DNA of 25,936 nucleotides. Origin: a virus. Both the position numbers and the translations under genes were made by a program. The stretch is from positions 1 through 25,936 of IMG/VR virus record IMGVR_UViG_3300044608_001352. The stretch is one strand, 5' to 3'. Positions 13,565 through 20,348 of this stretch are shown one piece after another; position 1 is the first letter of the stretch, and each line of letters begins with the position of its first letter. The notes beneath the pieces were generated by a model. It was not told the DNA's origin. It made no database searches and saw only the letters and a list, made by a program, of their open reading frames with translations.

Positions 13565-13665
13565 GACGGTGCGAGCGACAGCGGTCGCGGCGCGCCAGCG
13601 AGACAAACTCGCCGGCCGCCGCCTTTGACTGCGTTGGCCGGCTCAACCAGGAGCAGGTCAACAAA

Positions 13666-15012
13666 ATGCCCTCGAACCTCAAGCGTCTTCAGGATCGCGC
13701 CGCGGCCGTCGCCGCCCAACTCACCGAACTCCTCTCCATCGAGGATCGCTCGGCGGAGCAGACCGCCGACCTCGCCCGGCTCTCCAAGGAAGCCGACGAC
13801 CTGAAGGCGGGCCTCGACTTCGAGGCGAGGATCGCCGCCAAGGAAGCCGAACTCCGTTCGGTGATCGAGAAGGCGGCCCCCGCTCCGGCGCCGGCCCCCG
13901 AGGCCGCTCCGAAGACCGAGGAGAAGAAGCCCGAGATTCGCTCCCTGGGCGTCCATCACACCCAACTGACCGCGTTCAACGACGGCCCCGAGGCCGTTGA
14001 GAGCGCCTACCGCTGCGGCCGCTGGCTGCGGGCGGCGGTGTTCAAGAGCGCCGACGACATTCGGTGGTGCAAGGACCACGGCGTCGAGAGCCGGGCTCTC
14101 GGCGAGAACGCCAATTCCACTGGCGGCGCCCTCGTTCCCGAGGAGTTTGCCAATCGCGTGATCCGGCTCGTGGAGAACTACGGCACCTTCGCCGCGTCGA
14201 GCGTCGAGAAGGTGACGATGACCCGCGACACGATGATCGTCCCGAAGCGCGTCGGCGGCACCACGGCTTACTTCGTCGGTGAGGGCACTGCCGTCACCGA
14301 AAGCGAGCCGACCTACGCCAACGTGCAGTTGGTCGCCAAGAAGTTGGCCGTCGGCACCCGCATGTCGAGCGAGGTGGTCGAGGACGCCCTGATTTCGCTG
14401 GCCGACGCTGTGGCTACCGAGTTCGCCACGTCGCTGGCCTACAAGACCGACCTTTGCGGCTGGGTCGGCGACGGCACCAGCCAGTACGGCGGCATCAACG
14501 GCGTCGTGAACAAGATCAACGACGGCACGCACGGCGCGGCCGTCCTGACCTCCGGTGCGGGCGCGACCGGGTTTGAGTCGCTCACCGTGACCGACTTCGT
14601 GAAGATGATCGGCCGGCTGCCGCTCTACGCCCGCCAGGGTGCCGAGTGGTACATCTCGCCGGCCGGCTTCGCGGCCTCGATGGCCCGCCTCCGCTACGCG
14701 GCCGGTGGCAACACCGTCGAGCAGATCGGCGGCGGCGTGAACGAGACGTTCCTTGGCTTCAAGGTCAACCTCGTCCATGTGATGGATTCGACCCTGGGGG
14801 CTGACTCCGGCAAGATCAAGGTGCTGTTCGGCAACCTCGGTCTGTCCAGCATCTACGCCCGTCGCCGGGACTTCTCGGTGCGGATGTACGACCAGGTCTA
14901 CGCCACCACCGACCAGCTTCTGCTTCAGGGCACGATGCGGTTCGACATCGTCCACCACAGCCTCGGCGACAACTCGCTCGCCGGTCCTGTGATCGCCCTC
15001 AAGACCGCCTGA
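13666..15012 (+). CDS. HK97-fold major capsid protein with N-terminal scaffold domain, 448 aa
   Basis: Residues 1-65 are a charged heptad-like coiled coil (LKRLQDRAAAVAAQLTELLS), as in the HK97 delta domain that serves as internal scaffold and is removed by the protease. An alanine/proline linker follows at about 70-82. From about residue 145 the HK97 fold begins with ENANSTGGALVPEEF (GGALVPEEF at 153-161), followed by FVGEGTAVTESEPTY, a typical capsid segment, and later QYGGINGVVN. The last 20 residues (TMRFDIVHHSLG) fit the family. The frame is open from 13540, but the ATG at 13666 is chosen because AGGAG and CAGG lie upstream and the coiled coil starts there. It is probably the most abundant structural protein. 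Confidence 0.93.
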   Translation: MPSNLKRLQDRAAAVAAQLTELLSIEDRSAEQTADLARLSKEADDLKAGLDFEARIAAKEAELRSVIEKAAPAPAPAPEAAPKTEEKKPEIRSLGVHHTQLTAFNDGPEAVESAYRCGRWLRAAVFKSADDIRWCKDHGVESRALGENANSTGGALVPEEFANRVIRLVENYGTFAASSVEKVTMTRDTMIVPKRVGGTTAYFVGEGTAVTESEPTYANVQLVAKKLAVGTRMSSEVVEDALISLADAVATEFATSLAYKTDLCGWVGDGTSQYGGINGVVNKINDGTHGAAVLTSGAGATGFESLTVTDFVKMIGRLPLYARQGAEWYISPAGFAASMARLRYAAGGNTVEQIGGGVNETFLGFKVNLVHVMDSTLGADSGKIKVLFGNLGLSSIYARRRDFSVRMYDQVYATTDQLLLQGTMRFDIVHHSLGDNSLAGPVIALKTA

Positions 15013-15042
15013 TCCTGAAACCAACAAGGAGTACCTAGAAAC

Positions 15043-15477
15043 ATGATTCACTCTCAGATGGAGAAGGTGGTTTCGGCCATCCCCACCTCGGTCGGCACCT
15101 CCCCGGTTGTCCTGACGGTCGATACGCTGGACTGGGACCACGCCAGCTTCACGGTCCTTCGTGCCAGCAATGCCTCCACGGTGTTCGCCTCGGCCCTGAA
15201 GGTCGAGGAGTCGGACGCCAGCGGCAGCGGCTATTCCGACGTCACGGCCCTCGTGGGCGGTGGCGTTGGCGGCTTCTCGATCCCGGCGGTGTCGAACACG
15301 GCGGCCGAGGCTGTCGTGAAGCTCGACGTCGATTCCAAGTCGCGGAAGCGTTACCTCCGAGTGACGGCGACCCCCGCGGTGAGCGTTAACACGGTCGTCA
15401 CTGGCCGGCTGTCGCGTGGCGTCGAGGCGCCGGCGACGGCGGCCGAGGCTGGCTGCATCGGCTGGGTCAAGGGCTGA
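15043..15477 (+). CDS. putative capsid decoration or minor head protein, 144 aa
   Basis: The gene directly follows the capsid gene, the usual place for decoration proteins. The sequence is strand-rich with repeated small residues. ALKVEESDASGSGYSDVTAL and KRYLRVTATP recall phage proteins with an 'LKV-S-D-G--WSDV ... KRYLRV' pattern found near capsid genes; I know no proven function. There is no cleavage or membrane signal. The ATG at 15043 has AAGGAG about 12 bases upstream, a long but usable spacing. The glycosyltransferase gene follows after 77 bases. Confidence 0.8.
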   Translation: MIHSQMEKVVSAIPTSVGTSPVVLTVDTLDWDHASFTVLRASNASTVFASALKVEESDASGSGYSDVTALVGGGVGGFSIPAVSNTAAEAVVKLDVDSKSRKRYLRVTATPAVSVNTVVTGRLSRGVEAPATAAEAGCIGWVKG

Positions 15478-15554
15478 TCCCGAACAAGCGGGACGGCCAT
15501 TGACGGCCGACGAAGGCGCAAGGATGCGCGCCCGCTCCACACAAGGAGCAAAGC

Positions 15555-16283
15555 GTGCTGCTGCGTATTGGAGATGTAGAGGCGGAAATCAAAGTCGCGG
15601 CGGTGATGAGCACCCCGCGACTCGGGTTCACTGACAACTTCTTCTGTGTCTCGCAGGCTCTCGCCCCGAACGGCATCGCGCCTACCAAGGTGACTGGCGC
15701 CTTCTGGGGGCAGTGCCTTCAGCGGTCAATGGAGACGGTCGTTGAAGACCACGACGTCATCCTGACGATCGACTACGACACCATCTTCAATGCCCGCACC
15801 GTCAAGGCTCTCTTGGCCTTGATGATGCACAGCGGCGTCGATGCGATCGCCCCGCTCCAAACGAAGCGGGAAAGCAACGCCGTCATGCTGGCCCTGCATG
15901 GATCAACCCAGGACGAGAAGACGACCGTCGATCGCTCGTGGTTTGAGAAGAAGGTGCAGCGTGCGGAAACGGCCCACTTCGGCCTTACGTTCCTCCGCAC
16001 GGAAGCCCTGCGGAAGATGCCCAAGCCGTGGTTCCTCGCCTCCGCCAACGAGCAGGGCGAGTTCACTGGGGGGCATATTGACGAGGACATTTACTTCTGG
16101 AAGCAGTGGGCGAAGGTCGGCAACACGCTCGGCATCGCCACAAACATCAGCGTCGGCCATGCCGAACTGATGATTACCTGGCCCAGCATCGAGAATGCGT
16201 CCGGCAAGGTTCAGCAGCACACCTCCGACTACTGGGTCAACGGCCAGAAGGCGCCTGAATCGGCATGGGGGGTGGTGCCATGA
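15555..16283 (+). CDS. GT-A-type glycosyltransferase-like protein in the head operon, 242 aa
   Basis: The sequence shows a GT-A fold outline: VAAVMSTPRLGFTDNFF, then VILTIDYDTIF with a DxD motif (D73-Y-D75, expected to bind the metal and sugar nucleotide), then HFGLTFLRTEAL, then GGHIDEDIYFWKQW near the place of the acceptor-side acidic residue. The closing GHAEL segment may carry a metal-binding histidine. The start is GTG at 15555, six bases after a clear AAGGAG. The gene lies between the decoration protein and connector genes, and its stop overlaps the next gene (ATGA). Sugar transfer to virion proteins is the natural guess; glycosylated virions are known in some mycobacteriophages. Substrate and acceptor are unknown. 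Confidence 0.8.
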   Translation: MLLRIGDVEAEIKVAAVMSTPRLGFTDNFFCVSQALAPNGIAPTKVTGAFWGQCLQRSMETVVEDHDVILTIDYDTIFNARTVKALLALMMHSGVDAIAPLQTKRESNAVMLALHGSTQDEKTTVDRSWFEKKVQRAETAHFGLTFLRTEALRKMPKPWFLASANEQGEFTGGHIDEDIYFWKQWAKVGNTLGIATNISVGHAELMITWPSIENASGKVQQHTSDYWVNGQKAPESAWGVVP

Positions 16284-16465
16284 AGGTCCGCATCATTCAA
16301 GGGTTCGCGAATTACGAACCGGGGCAGGTCTTCGAGGACTGGCCCGCCGGCATGTGCGAAATCTTCATCGCCAAGGGGCTGATCGAGCCGCTTGAGATCG
16401 AGGCTGCCGACGAGCAGCAGGAAATCGAGCGGGCGGAAATGACCGCGAGACGCAAGAAGAAGTAG
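16280..16465 (+). CDS. small head-operon protein, 61 aa
   Basis: The protein starts MKVRIIQGFANYEPGQVFEDW, continues with CEIFIAKGLIEPLE and ends in a charged helix with a lysine tail. Small proteins with 'FANY-PGQV--W ... AKGL-EP' are common between capsid and connector genes of HK97-like phages, without known function. The ATG at 16280 overlaps the stop of the glycosyltransferase gene. An ATG 15 bases upstream would add five residues. GGGGGTGG upstream can serve as ribosome binding site. The next gene starts three bases after its stop. Confidence 0.75.
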   Translation: MKVRIIQGFANYEPGQVFEDWPAGMCEIFIAKGLIEPLEIEAADEQQEIERAEMTARRKKK

Positions 16466-16468
16466 CGA

Positions 16469-17110
16469 ATGGACACGATCGTCTTCGGAACACCGCAGGC
16501 GCCGACGACGCGGATCACTCCGTACCGGAGCCTCGTTCGCGTCACGCCCCCCGCCATCGACCCGGTGTCGCTCGCGGAGGCGAAGAGGCAGTGCCGCGTC
16601 GATACGACCGCTGACGACGACTACATCGTCTCGCTCATCCGCATGGCGACGCACACGGTCGAGGAACTCCTCGACACGTCGTTCATTTCGCAGGAGTGGC
16701 AGGCCAGTTACGACCTGTTTCCGACCTGGGCGATCATCCTGCCGCGGGCTCCGATGGCGTCCGGCACGGTGACGGTGACATACCGCATTGGCGACGGCAC
16801 GACGCGAACCCTGTCGAGCGCGAGCAGTGATTTTCAGGTGGATTACAACGTCATCCCCGGCCGGATTTACCCGAAGTGGGCCACTTCGTGGCCGGCGACC
16901 AGGGGCGACGAGAACTCCGTCGTTGTGCGCTACCCGACGGGGCACGGCCCCAGCGGAACCAGCGTCCCGCCGCAGGCGCGGCACCTGATTTTGGTGCTCG
17001 TCGCCCATATGTACGACACGCGGCAGCCGACGGCGCCGGGGAGTGTGGGGAGCGTTCCGTATATGTTCGACACGCTTCTGGCGGCGTCGGGCCTGGGGAT
17101 TTACCGATGA
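16469..17110 (+). CDS. head-tail connector, phiE125 gp8 / HK97 gp6-like, 213 aa
   Basis: The helical part SLAEAKRQCRVDTTADDDYIVSLIRMATHTVEELLD is the typical connector core, in outline at residues 34-70. A strand-rich segment follows, with ILPRAPMASGTVTVTY, FQVDYNVIPGRIYPK and VVVRYPTGHG, as in the phiE125 gp8 family. A last helix (QARHLILVLVAHMYDTRQP) closes the fold. The protein probably forms the first ring under the portal. The gene overlaps its successor by four bases (ATGA), so translation is coupled. Confidence 0.85.
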   Translation: MDTIVFGTPQAPTTRITPYRSLVRVTPPAIDPVSLAEAKRQCRVDTTADDDYIVSLIRMATHTVEELLDTSFISQEWQASYDLFPTWAIILPRAPMASGTVTVTYRIGDGTTRTLSSASSDFQVDYNVIPGRIYPKWATSWPATRGDENSVVVRYPTGHGPSGTSVPPQARHLILVLVAHMYDTRQPTAPGSVGSVPYMFDTLLAASGLGIYR

Positions 17111-17430
17111 GCGTGCGAGCCAGAATCGACGTTGACGTCGTTTTCCACGACTACACCGACTCTTCGCTGTCGGTGGGTACGGCGTCGGAACACCTGTACG
17201 TCACGCCGGGCGGCGCTGTAGCGACGTCGGGGACGGTCGGAACGTCGGCCATTTCCGTTGTGGGGCCGACATCGTGCTCGACCTTCGCGGTGAAGAACAC
17301 GGGCACCACGGTGCTGCGGCTGGGCGGGGCGATCAACGTGCCGGCTGGCCGGCTGGCGACGATCCCGACGACGGCGACGATTCAGGCAATCGGCGGAAAC
17401 GGGTCATATTCGTGCGTCTGGGTGGGGTAA
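17107..17430 (+). CDS. hypothetical head-tail region protein, 107 aa
   Basis: I do not recognise a family. The protein is strand-rich with many threonines, serines and glycines (HLYVTPGGAVATSGTVGTSAISVVG), and its second half (KNTGTTVLRLGGAINVPAGRLATIPTTA in outline) recalls beta-sandwich virion proteins. It could be a decoration, stopper or small spike protein. The ATG at 17107 overlaps the stop of the connector gene. The frame remains open upstream to 16876, but that part overlaps the connector and is discarded. The next gene begins directly after its stop. Confidence 0.75.
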   Translation: MSVRARIDVDVVFHDYTDSSLSVGTASEHLYVTPGGAVATSGTVGTSAISVVGPTSCSTFAVKNTGTTVLRLGGAINVPAGRLATIPTTATIQAIGGNGSYSCVWVG

Positions 17431-17748
17431 ATGATCGTCTCCGGCCAGATGCGCGAGCGGGTCTTGCTCCAGGCTCCCGTGACGGAGCAGTCGCCGTTCG
17501 GCGAGGCGACGACCGAGTGGGTTGACGTCGCCGAGGTGTGGGCGAGCGTTCGCGGGCTGTCGAGCCGCGAGGTGCTCCAGGCCCAGCAAGCCAACGCGAT
17601 CGTCACCCACGTCGTCCGCATTCGGTTCTTCCCTGGCCTGACGCACCAGCATCGCCTCATCTGGCGTGACCGTAAGATGGAGATTTCGAGCCTGATGGAG
17701 CGGGAAACCCGCACCGTCCACGAAATCATGGCGAGGGAGGTGACATGA
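17431..17748 (+). CDS. phage head-tail adaptor (head closure), 105 aa
   Basis: The sequence fits the small head-tail adaptor family (SPP1 gp16-like): QMRERVLLQAPVTEQSPFGEATTEWVDVAEVWASVRGLSSREVLQAQQ in outline, followed by VRIRFFPGLTHQHRLIWRDRKMEI. Strands alternate with the conserved W-V and R-E positions of the family. The length is normal. It should close the portal channel and form the tail attachment ring. The ATG lies directly after the previous stop, and the gene overlaps the gp10-like gene by four bases. Confidence 0.88.
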   Translation: MIVSGQMRERVLLQAPVTEQSPFGEATTEWVDVAEVWASVRGLSSREVLQAQQANAIVTHVVRIRFFPGLTHQHRLIWRDRKMEISSLMERETRTVHEIMAREVT

Positions 17749-18485
17749 ACTGGGACATTACGCAAGGCGAGGGTGCGGCCCGCATTGTTGACGGGTACAC
17801 GAACAAGCAGGTCGCCAATTCGTTCGTCACCATCCAGACGGCGGGCGTGCGAGAACTGGCCCTCCGGCTCCAGAAGGCCGCGGCGATTGCAGGGGACATG
17901 AGAGCCTTGGAGCGGTGCGTCGTCGAGGCCGCCAAGGTCATCGAGCGGGGCTACAAGAGCCGGATTCGCTCGGCCACCGGAAACCTGAAGCGCAGCGTCC
18001 GCACGAAGCCCAAGGCATACCCCGAAAGCGGCGGCGTCATCGCCATCACCGGCCCCGTCCAGACGGGCCCAGTGGGGTCCAGCGACGCGCAGGCCAGTGG
18101 TAACCACGCCTGGCTTCACGAGTTCGGGACCGGCCCGCGAAAGCCCGGCTCGCAGGGGCGCCGGACGTACATCAATGTCCACCAGGCGATCAACGGCAAG
18201 ATGACGCGGCACTCGTCGGCCAACGACGAGCAGTTTTCCAGAATGGGGAAGGGTTACTACTTCCTTATGGGCAGCGCCAACGTGCCCGGTCGCCAAAGCG
18301 GCCGCGGCGCCTTCGTTAAGGCTCCCGGTGGCGGCACGCGGCCGTATTACCTGGGGCCGAACGAGACTTATGGGGCGATGCCGGCCTCGCACGCCATGAA
18401 AGAGACGATCGACCAGGAGCAGATGGCGGTGTTCAACACGCTGAAATCCGCCATCAAGAACACGCTCAAGGGGCTGGAATCTTGA
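17745..18485 (+). CDS. HK97 gp10-like tail completion protein, 246 aa
   Basis: ELALRLQKAAAIAGDMRALERCVVEAAKVI in outline and YKSRIRSATGNLKRSVRTKP are the hallmark of the gp10 family: a helix, then 'I...TGNLKRSI'. The later HAWLHEFGTGPRK gives the family's 'H..lhEfGT' motif. At 246 residues it is longer than many relatives (about 130-170). The extra part is the glycine-rich stretch around residues 150-215. The ATG overlaps the adaptor stop (ATGA), and its own stop overlaps a TTG start of the next gene. Confidence 0.82.
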   Translation: MNWDITQGEGAARIVDGYTNKQVANSFVTIQTAGVRELALRLQKAAAIAGDMRALERCVVEAAKVIERGYKSRIRSATGNLKRSVRTKPKAYPESGGVIAITGPVQTGPVGSSDAQASGNHAWLHEFGTGPRKPGSQGRRTYINVHQAINGKMTRHSSANDEQFSRMGKGYYFLMGSANVPGRQSGRGAFVKAPGGGTRPYYLGPNETYGAMPASHAMKETIDQEQMAVFNTLKSAIKNTLKGLES

Positions 18486-18907
18486 TTATTTCCCCCGAAA
18501 AACACGTTTTTCAGCGGCTCGTTACGACCCCCGGCGTGGCCCGGCTAGTGGGGTTTCAGGTGTTCGCCATCGCCGTCCCGAAGACGGCCACGCTTCCGTT
18601 CGTCATTTACAAGCGAGCCAACATCTCCCGCGATTCGCACTTGGCGGGGCCGATGTTTCAGCCCGTGGTGACTCTCCAGATCGCCTCGTGGGGCATGAAC
18701 TACGACACGGCCCGGGAGTTGGCCGACGAGGTTCGATTGGCTTTGGATGGTCACACTGGCACCCTCGCGGGCGTTACAATCGGTGATATACGGCTGGTGT
18801 CTGAGGTCGATGACTTCATTGACCCAACCGTGATGGGAGCCCAACTCCCGCCCGCATACGAGGTTCGTCAGGCTTATCAGATTCGGTGGCAGGAGGCTAC
18901 CGAGTAG
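18482..18907 (+). CDS. tail terminator protein, DUF3168-like, 141 aa, TTG start
   Basis: The features fit the tail terminator family: an N-terminal helix, then LPFVIYKRANISRD, then the strand VVTLQIASWGMNYDTARELADEVRLAL and the ending EVRQAYQIRWQEA. It should cap the tail tube and join it to the head. The start is TTG at 18482, overlapping the stop of the gp10-like gene (TTGA). No other in-frame start gives a full-length family member, so the rare start codon is accepted. The tail tube gene follows after 27 bases. Confidence 0.85.
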   Translation: MIISPEKHVFQRLVTTPGVARLVGFQVFAIAVPKTATLPFVIYKRANISRDSHLAGPMFQPVVTLQIASWGMNYDTARELADEVRLALDGHTGTLAGVTIGDIRLVSEVDDFIDPTVMGAQLPPAYEVRQAYQIRWQEATE

Positions 18908-18934
18908 GACACCCAGGCGCAAGGAGGCGTTTCG

Positions 18935-19273
18935 ATGGCAGGTTTCACAGCACAGGGACTTACCTTCACGTTCGGCGGCACGACCATGACGGTCACGAGC
19001 GTCAGCGTGAACGACACGCAGGACTTGATTGATGGCAGCCACCTCGGAATCCCTCCGAACGGTCGTCGTGAGTGGGTCGGCGGCTTCGCGACAAACCGCG
19101 AGGTGTCGGCGGACGTCATCAACGCCGGCACCCTTGTGCTTGCCGGCGTTTCGGGCACGCTCACCATCGCCGGCCCCATCGCGTTCACCGGCAACGCGAC
19201 GGTGCAGTCTTCGAGCATCAGCGGCAGCGTGGGTGACCTCGTCAAGGGGTCGGTCACCTGGAAGGTCGCCTAA
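18935..19273 (+). CDS. putative tail tube protein, first paralogue, 112 aa
   Basis: The protein starts MAGFTAQGLTFTFGG and is strand-rich, ending with VGDLVKGSVTWKVA. It lies directly after the tail terminator and before the chaperones, the place of the major tail protein. The ribosome binding site AAGGAGG, about seven bases before the ATG, is among the best in the window, which suits an abundant product. At 112 residues it is shorter than typical tube proteins. A second gene with the same beginning and the same type of ending follows, so tube and another tail protein may have split roles. No family is certain. Confidence 0.78.
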   Translation: MAGFTAQGLTFTFGGTTMTVTSVSVNDTQDLIDGSHLGIPPNGRREWVGGFATNREVSADVINAGTLVLAGVSGTLTIAGPIAFTGNATVQSSSISGSVGDLVKGSVTWKVA

Positions 19274-19294
19274 CCGTAGCGGAGGTGGCGCAGT

Positions 19295-19687
19295 ATGGCA
19301 GGCGTCACCGCCCAGGGCGGCACCTTCACGTTCGCGATCATTGGCGGCGGCGGATCGTCTGGCTTTTCGGCCAGGATCACGTCCATTTCCGTCGAGTCCC
19401 CGCAGGCGGGGGCCGTGGACATGACGGCGATCACGCATGACGCCAGCATCGCCATGATCGCGCCGACCGGCGAATGGTCTGGCGGCGCCGCCACCGTGGA
19501 CTACATCCGCGAGGGGGCCGCCGACCTGCTGTCTCATGTCAGAAAACGCGGCACGGTGACGTTCTCGTCCGCCGGTTTCTCTGTCACGAAGACTGCCATT
19601 CTGGAATCTGGAACGAACCAGGCGTCAACCAACGACATTGTGCGGGGCACTCTCAAGTTTCGGTTTACGGATTACACGGCAACATAG
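19295..19687 (+). CDS. putative tail tube protein, second paralogue, 130 aa
   Basis: It begins MAGVTAQGGTFTF, nearly the same as the gene just before, and ends NDIVRGTLKFRFTDY where the first has GDLVKGSVTWKV. The middle is diverged and longer. This points to an old tandem duplication. GGAGG lies about ten bases before the ATG. Either copy could be the main tube protein, and the other a tube variant or a tail-tip or decoration protein. The chaperone gene follows after 11 bases. Confidence 0.78.
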   Translation: MAGVTAQGGTFTFAIIGGGGSSGFSARITSISVESPQAGAVDMTAITHDASIAMIAPTGEWSGGAATVDYIREGAADLLSHVRKRGTVTFSSAGFSVTKTAILESGTNQASTNDIVRGTLKFRFTDYTAT

Positions 19688-19698
19688 GAGACGATCGG

Positions 19699-20088
19699 AT
19701 GGCGGTTGATTTTCGCAAGCGGCTTCTCGGCGCGAATGACACGAAGGTGCAGCCCATCGAGGTTCCCGAGTGGGGTGGAACGTGGTACGTCCGCGTCCTC
19801 TCCGGCAAGGATCGCGAGGCATTCGAGGAGGCGCTGGCTGCCGAGCAGCGGATGAAGAACTTCCGCATCCGGTTCCTGATCCTCGCCCTCTGTGACGAGA
19901 CGGGCACCCGCATTCTGACCGACGCCGACATCGACGTTCTGGGGGAGCGGAACTCCGTCGTTCTGAATCGCGTGTTCGAGCAGGCGTGGACGATCAATGC
20001 CTTCACCAAGGAGGCAGTGGATGCCCTGGGGGAAGGTTCGCCCGCCGCCCCGAGCGGCGATTCCTCTTCCGCCTTGCCCTCAGTCTAG
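19699..20088 (+). CDS. tail assembly chaperone, gpG-like, 129 aa
   Basis: The gene lies directly before the tape measure, where lambda-like phages have gene G. The protein starts MAVDFRKRLLGANDTKV, is helical and acidic, and contains RIRFLILALCDETGTRILTDADIDVLGERN in outline, the general pattern of tail chaperones. AGGAG lies nine bases before the ATG at 19699. The frame is open upstream to 19474, but that part overlaps the previous gene. The last 19 residues, rich in serine, proline and alanine, overlap a second frame. Some ribosomes probably shift there to make a longer GT-type protein. Confidence 0.82.
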   Translation: MAVDFRKRLLGANDTKVQPIEVPEWGGTWYVRVLSGKDREAFEEALAAEQRMKNFRIRFLILALCDETGTRILTDADIDVLGERNSVVLNRVFEQAWTINAFTKEAVDALGEGSPAAPSGDSSSALPSV

Positions 20089-20348
20089 GCAAGACGGTCA
20101 GGCAACTGCTGAACGAGATTGATTCGGAAGAGATCGCGGAGTGGTGGGCCTACGACCAGCGTTGGCCGCTGCCTGATTCGTGGCAACAGACGGCCAGGAT
20201 GTGCCGGATCATCATGTGCGCCAGCGGCAACTACAAGCGGCACGATATTCCCGATGAGAAGGCATTCATCCCGAGCGTCGTGAAGGCCGAGCAGCCGCAG
20301 GCGGAGATGCTCAGTGAGTTGATGAAACTGGCAGGGCCGCAGAAATGA
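19986..20348 (+). CDS. tail assembly chaperone, T-part of a -1 frameshift fusion
   Basis: This frame is one base behind the gpG-like frame. Its part after about 20034, RRPERRFLFRLALSLGKTVRQL in outline and then SEEIAEWWAYDQRWPLPDSW, resembles the T half of tail chaperones ('FLFRLA..LG.TV.EL ... L.EW.AY'). It ends with the stop overlapping the tape measure ATG. A stand-alone start (GTG at 19986) has no proper ribosome binding site, so I infer that the region is made as a fusion 19699-20348 by a -1 shift near 20028-20034. The fused protein would recruit the tube subunits to the tape measure. Confidence 0.75.
   Translation: MDDQCLHQGGSGCPGGRFARRPERRFLFRLALSLGKTVRQLLNEIDSEEIAEWWAYDQRWPLPDSWQQTARMCRIIMCASGNYKRHDIPDEKAFIPSVVKAEQPQAEMLSELMKLAGPQK
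20028..20034 (+). other. probable -1 frameshift site (GGGGGAA)
   Basis: Zero-frame codons are CTG GGG GAA. In the -1 frame the same run reads GGG GGA, so the GGG codon re-pairs perfectly and the next one partly. It lies about 55 bases before the zero-frame stop, and the T-like sequence begins just after it. Other slip points in 20028-20055 are possible. Confidence 0.5.

Noticed and set aside
13537-15540. Minus-strand open frame of 667 residues
   Set aside because: It lies opposite the capsid and decoration genes and has histidine/arginine/glycine-rich shadow composition. The opposite strand has clear families.
19986-20348. Independent gene for the T-type chaperone
   Set aside because: Its GTG lies inside the gpG-like gene without a proper ribosome binding site, and the T-like similarity begins only after the slip point. 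A frameshift product is more likely.
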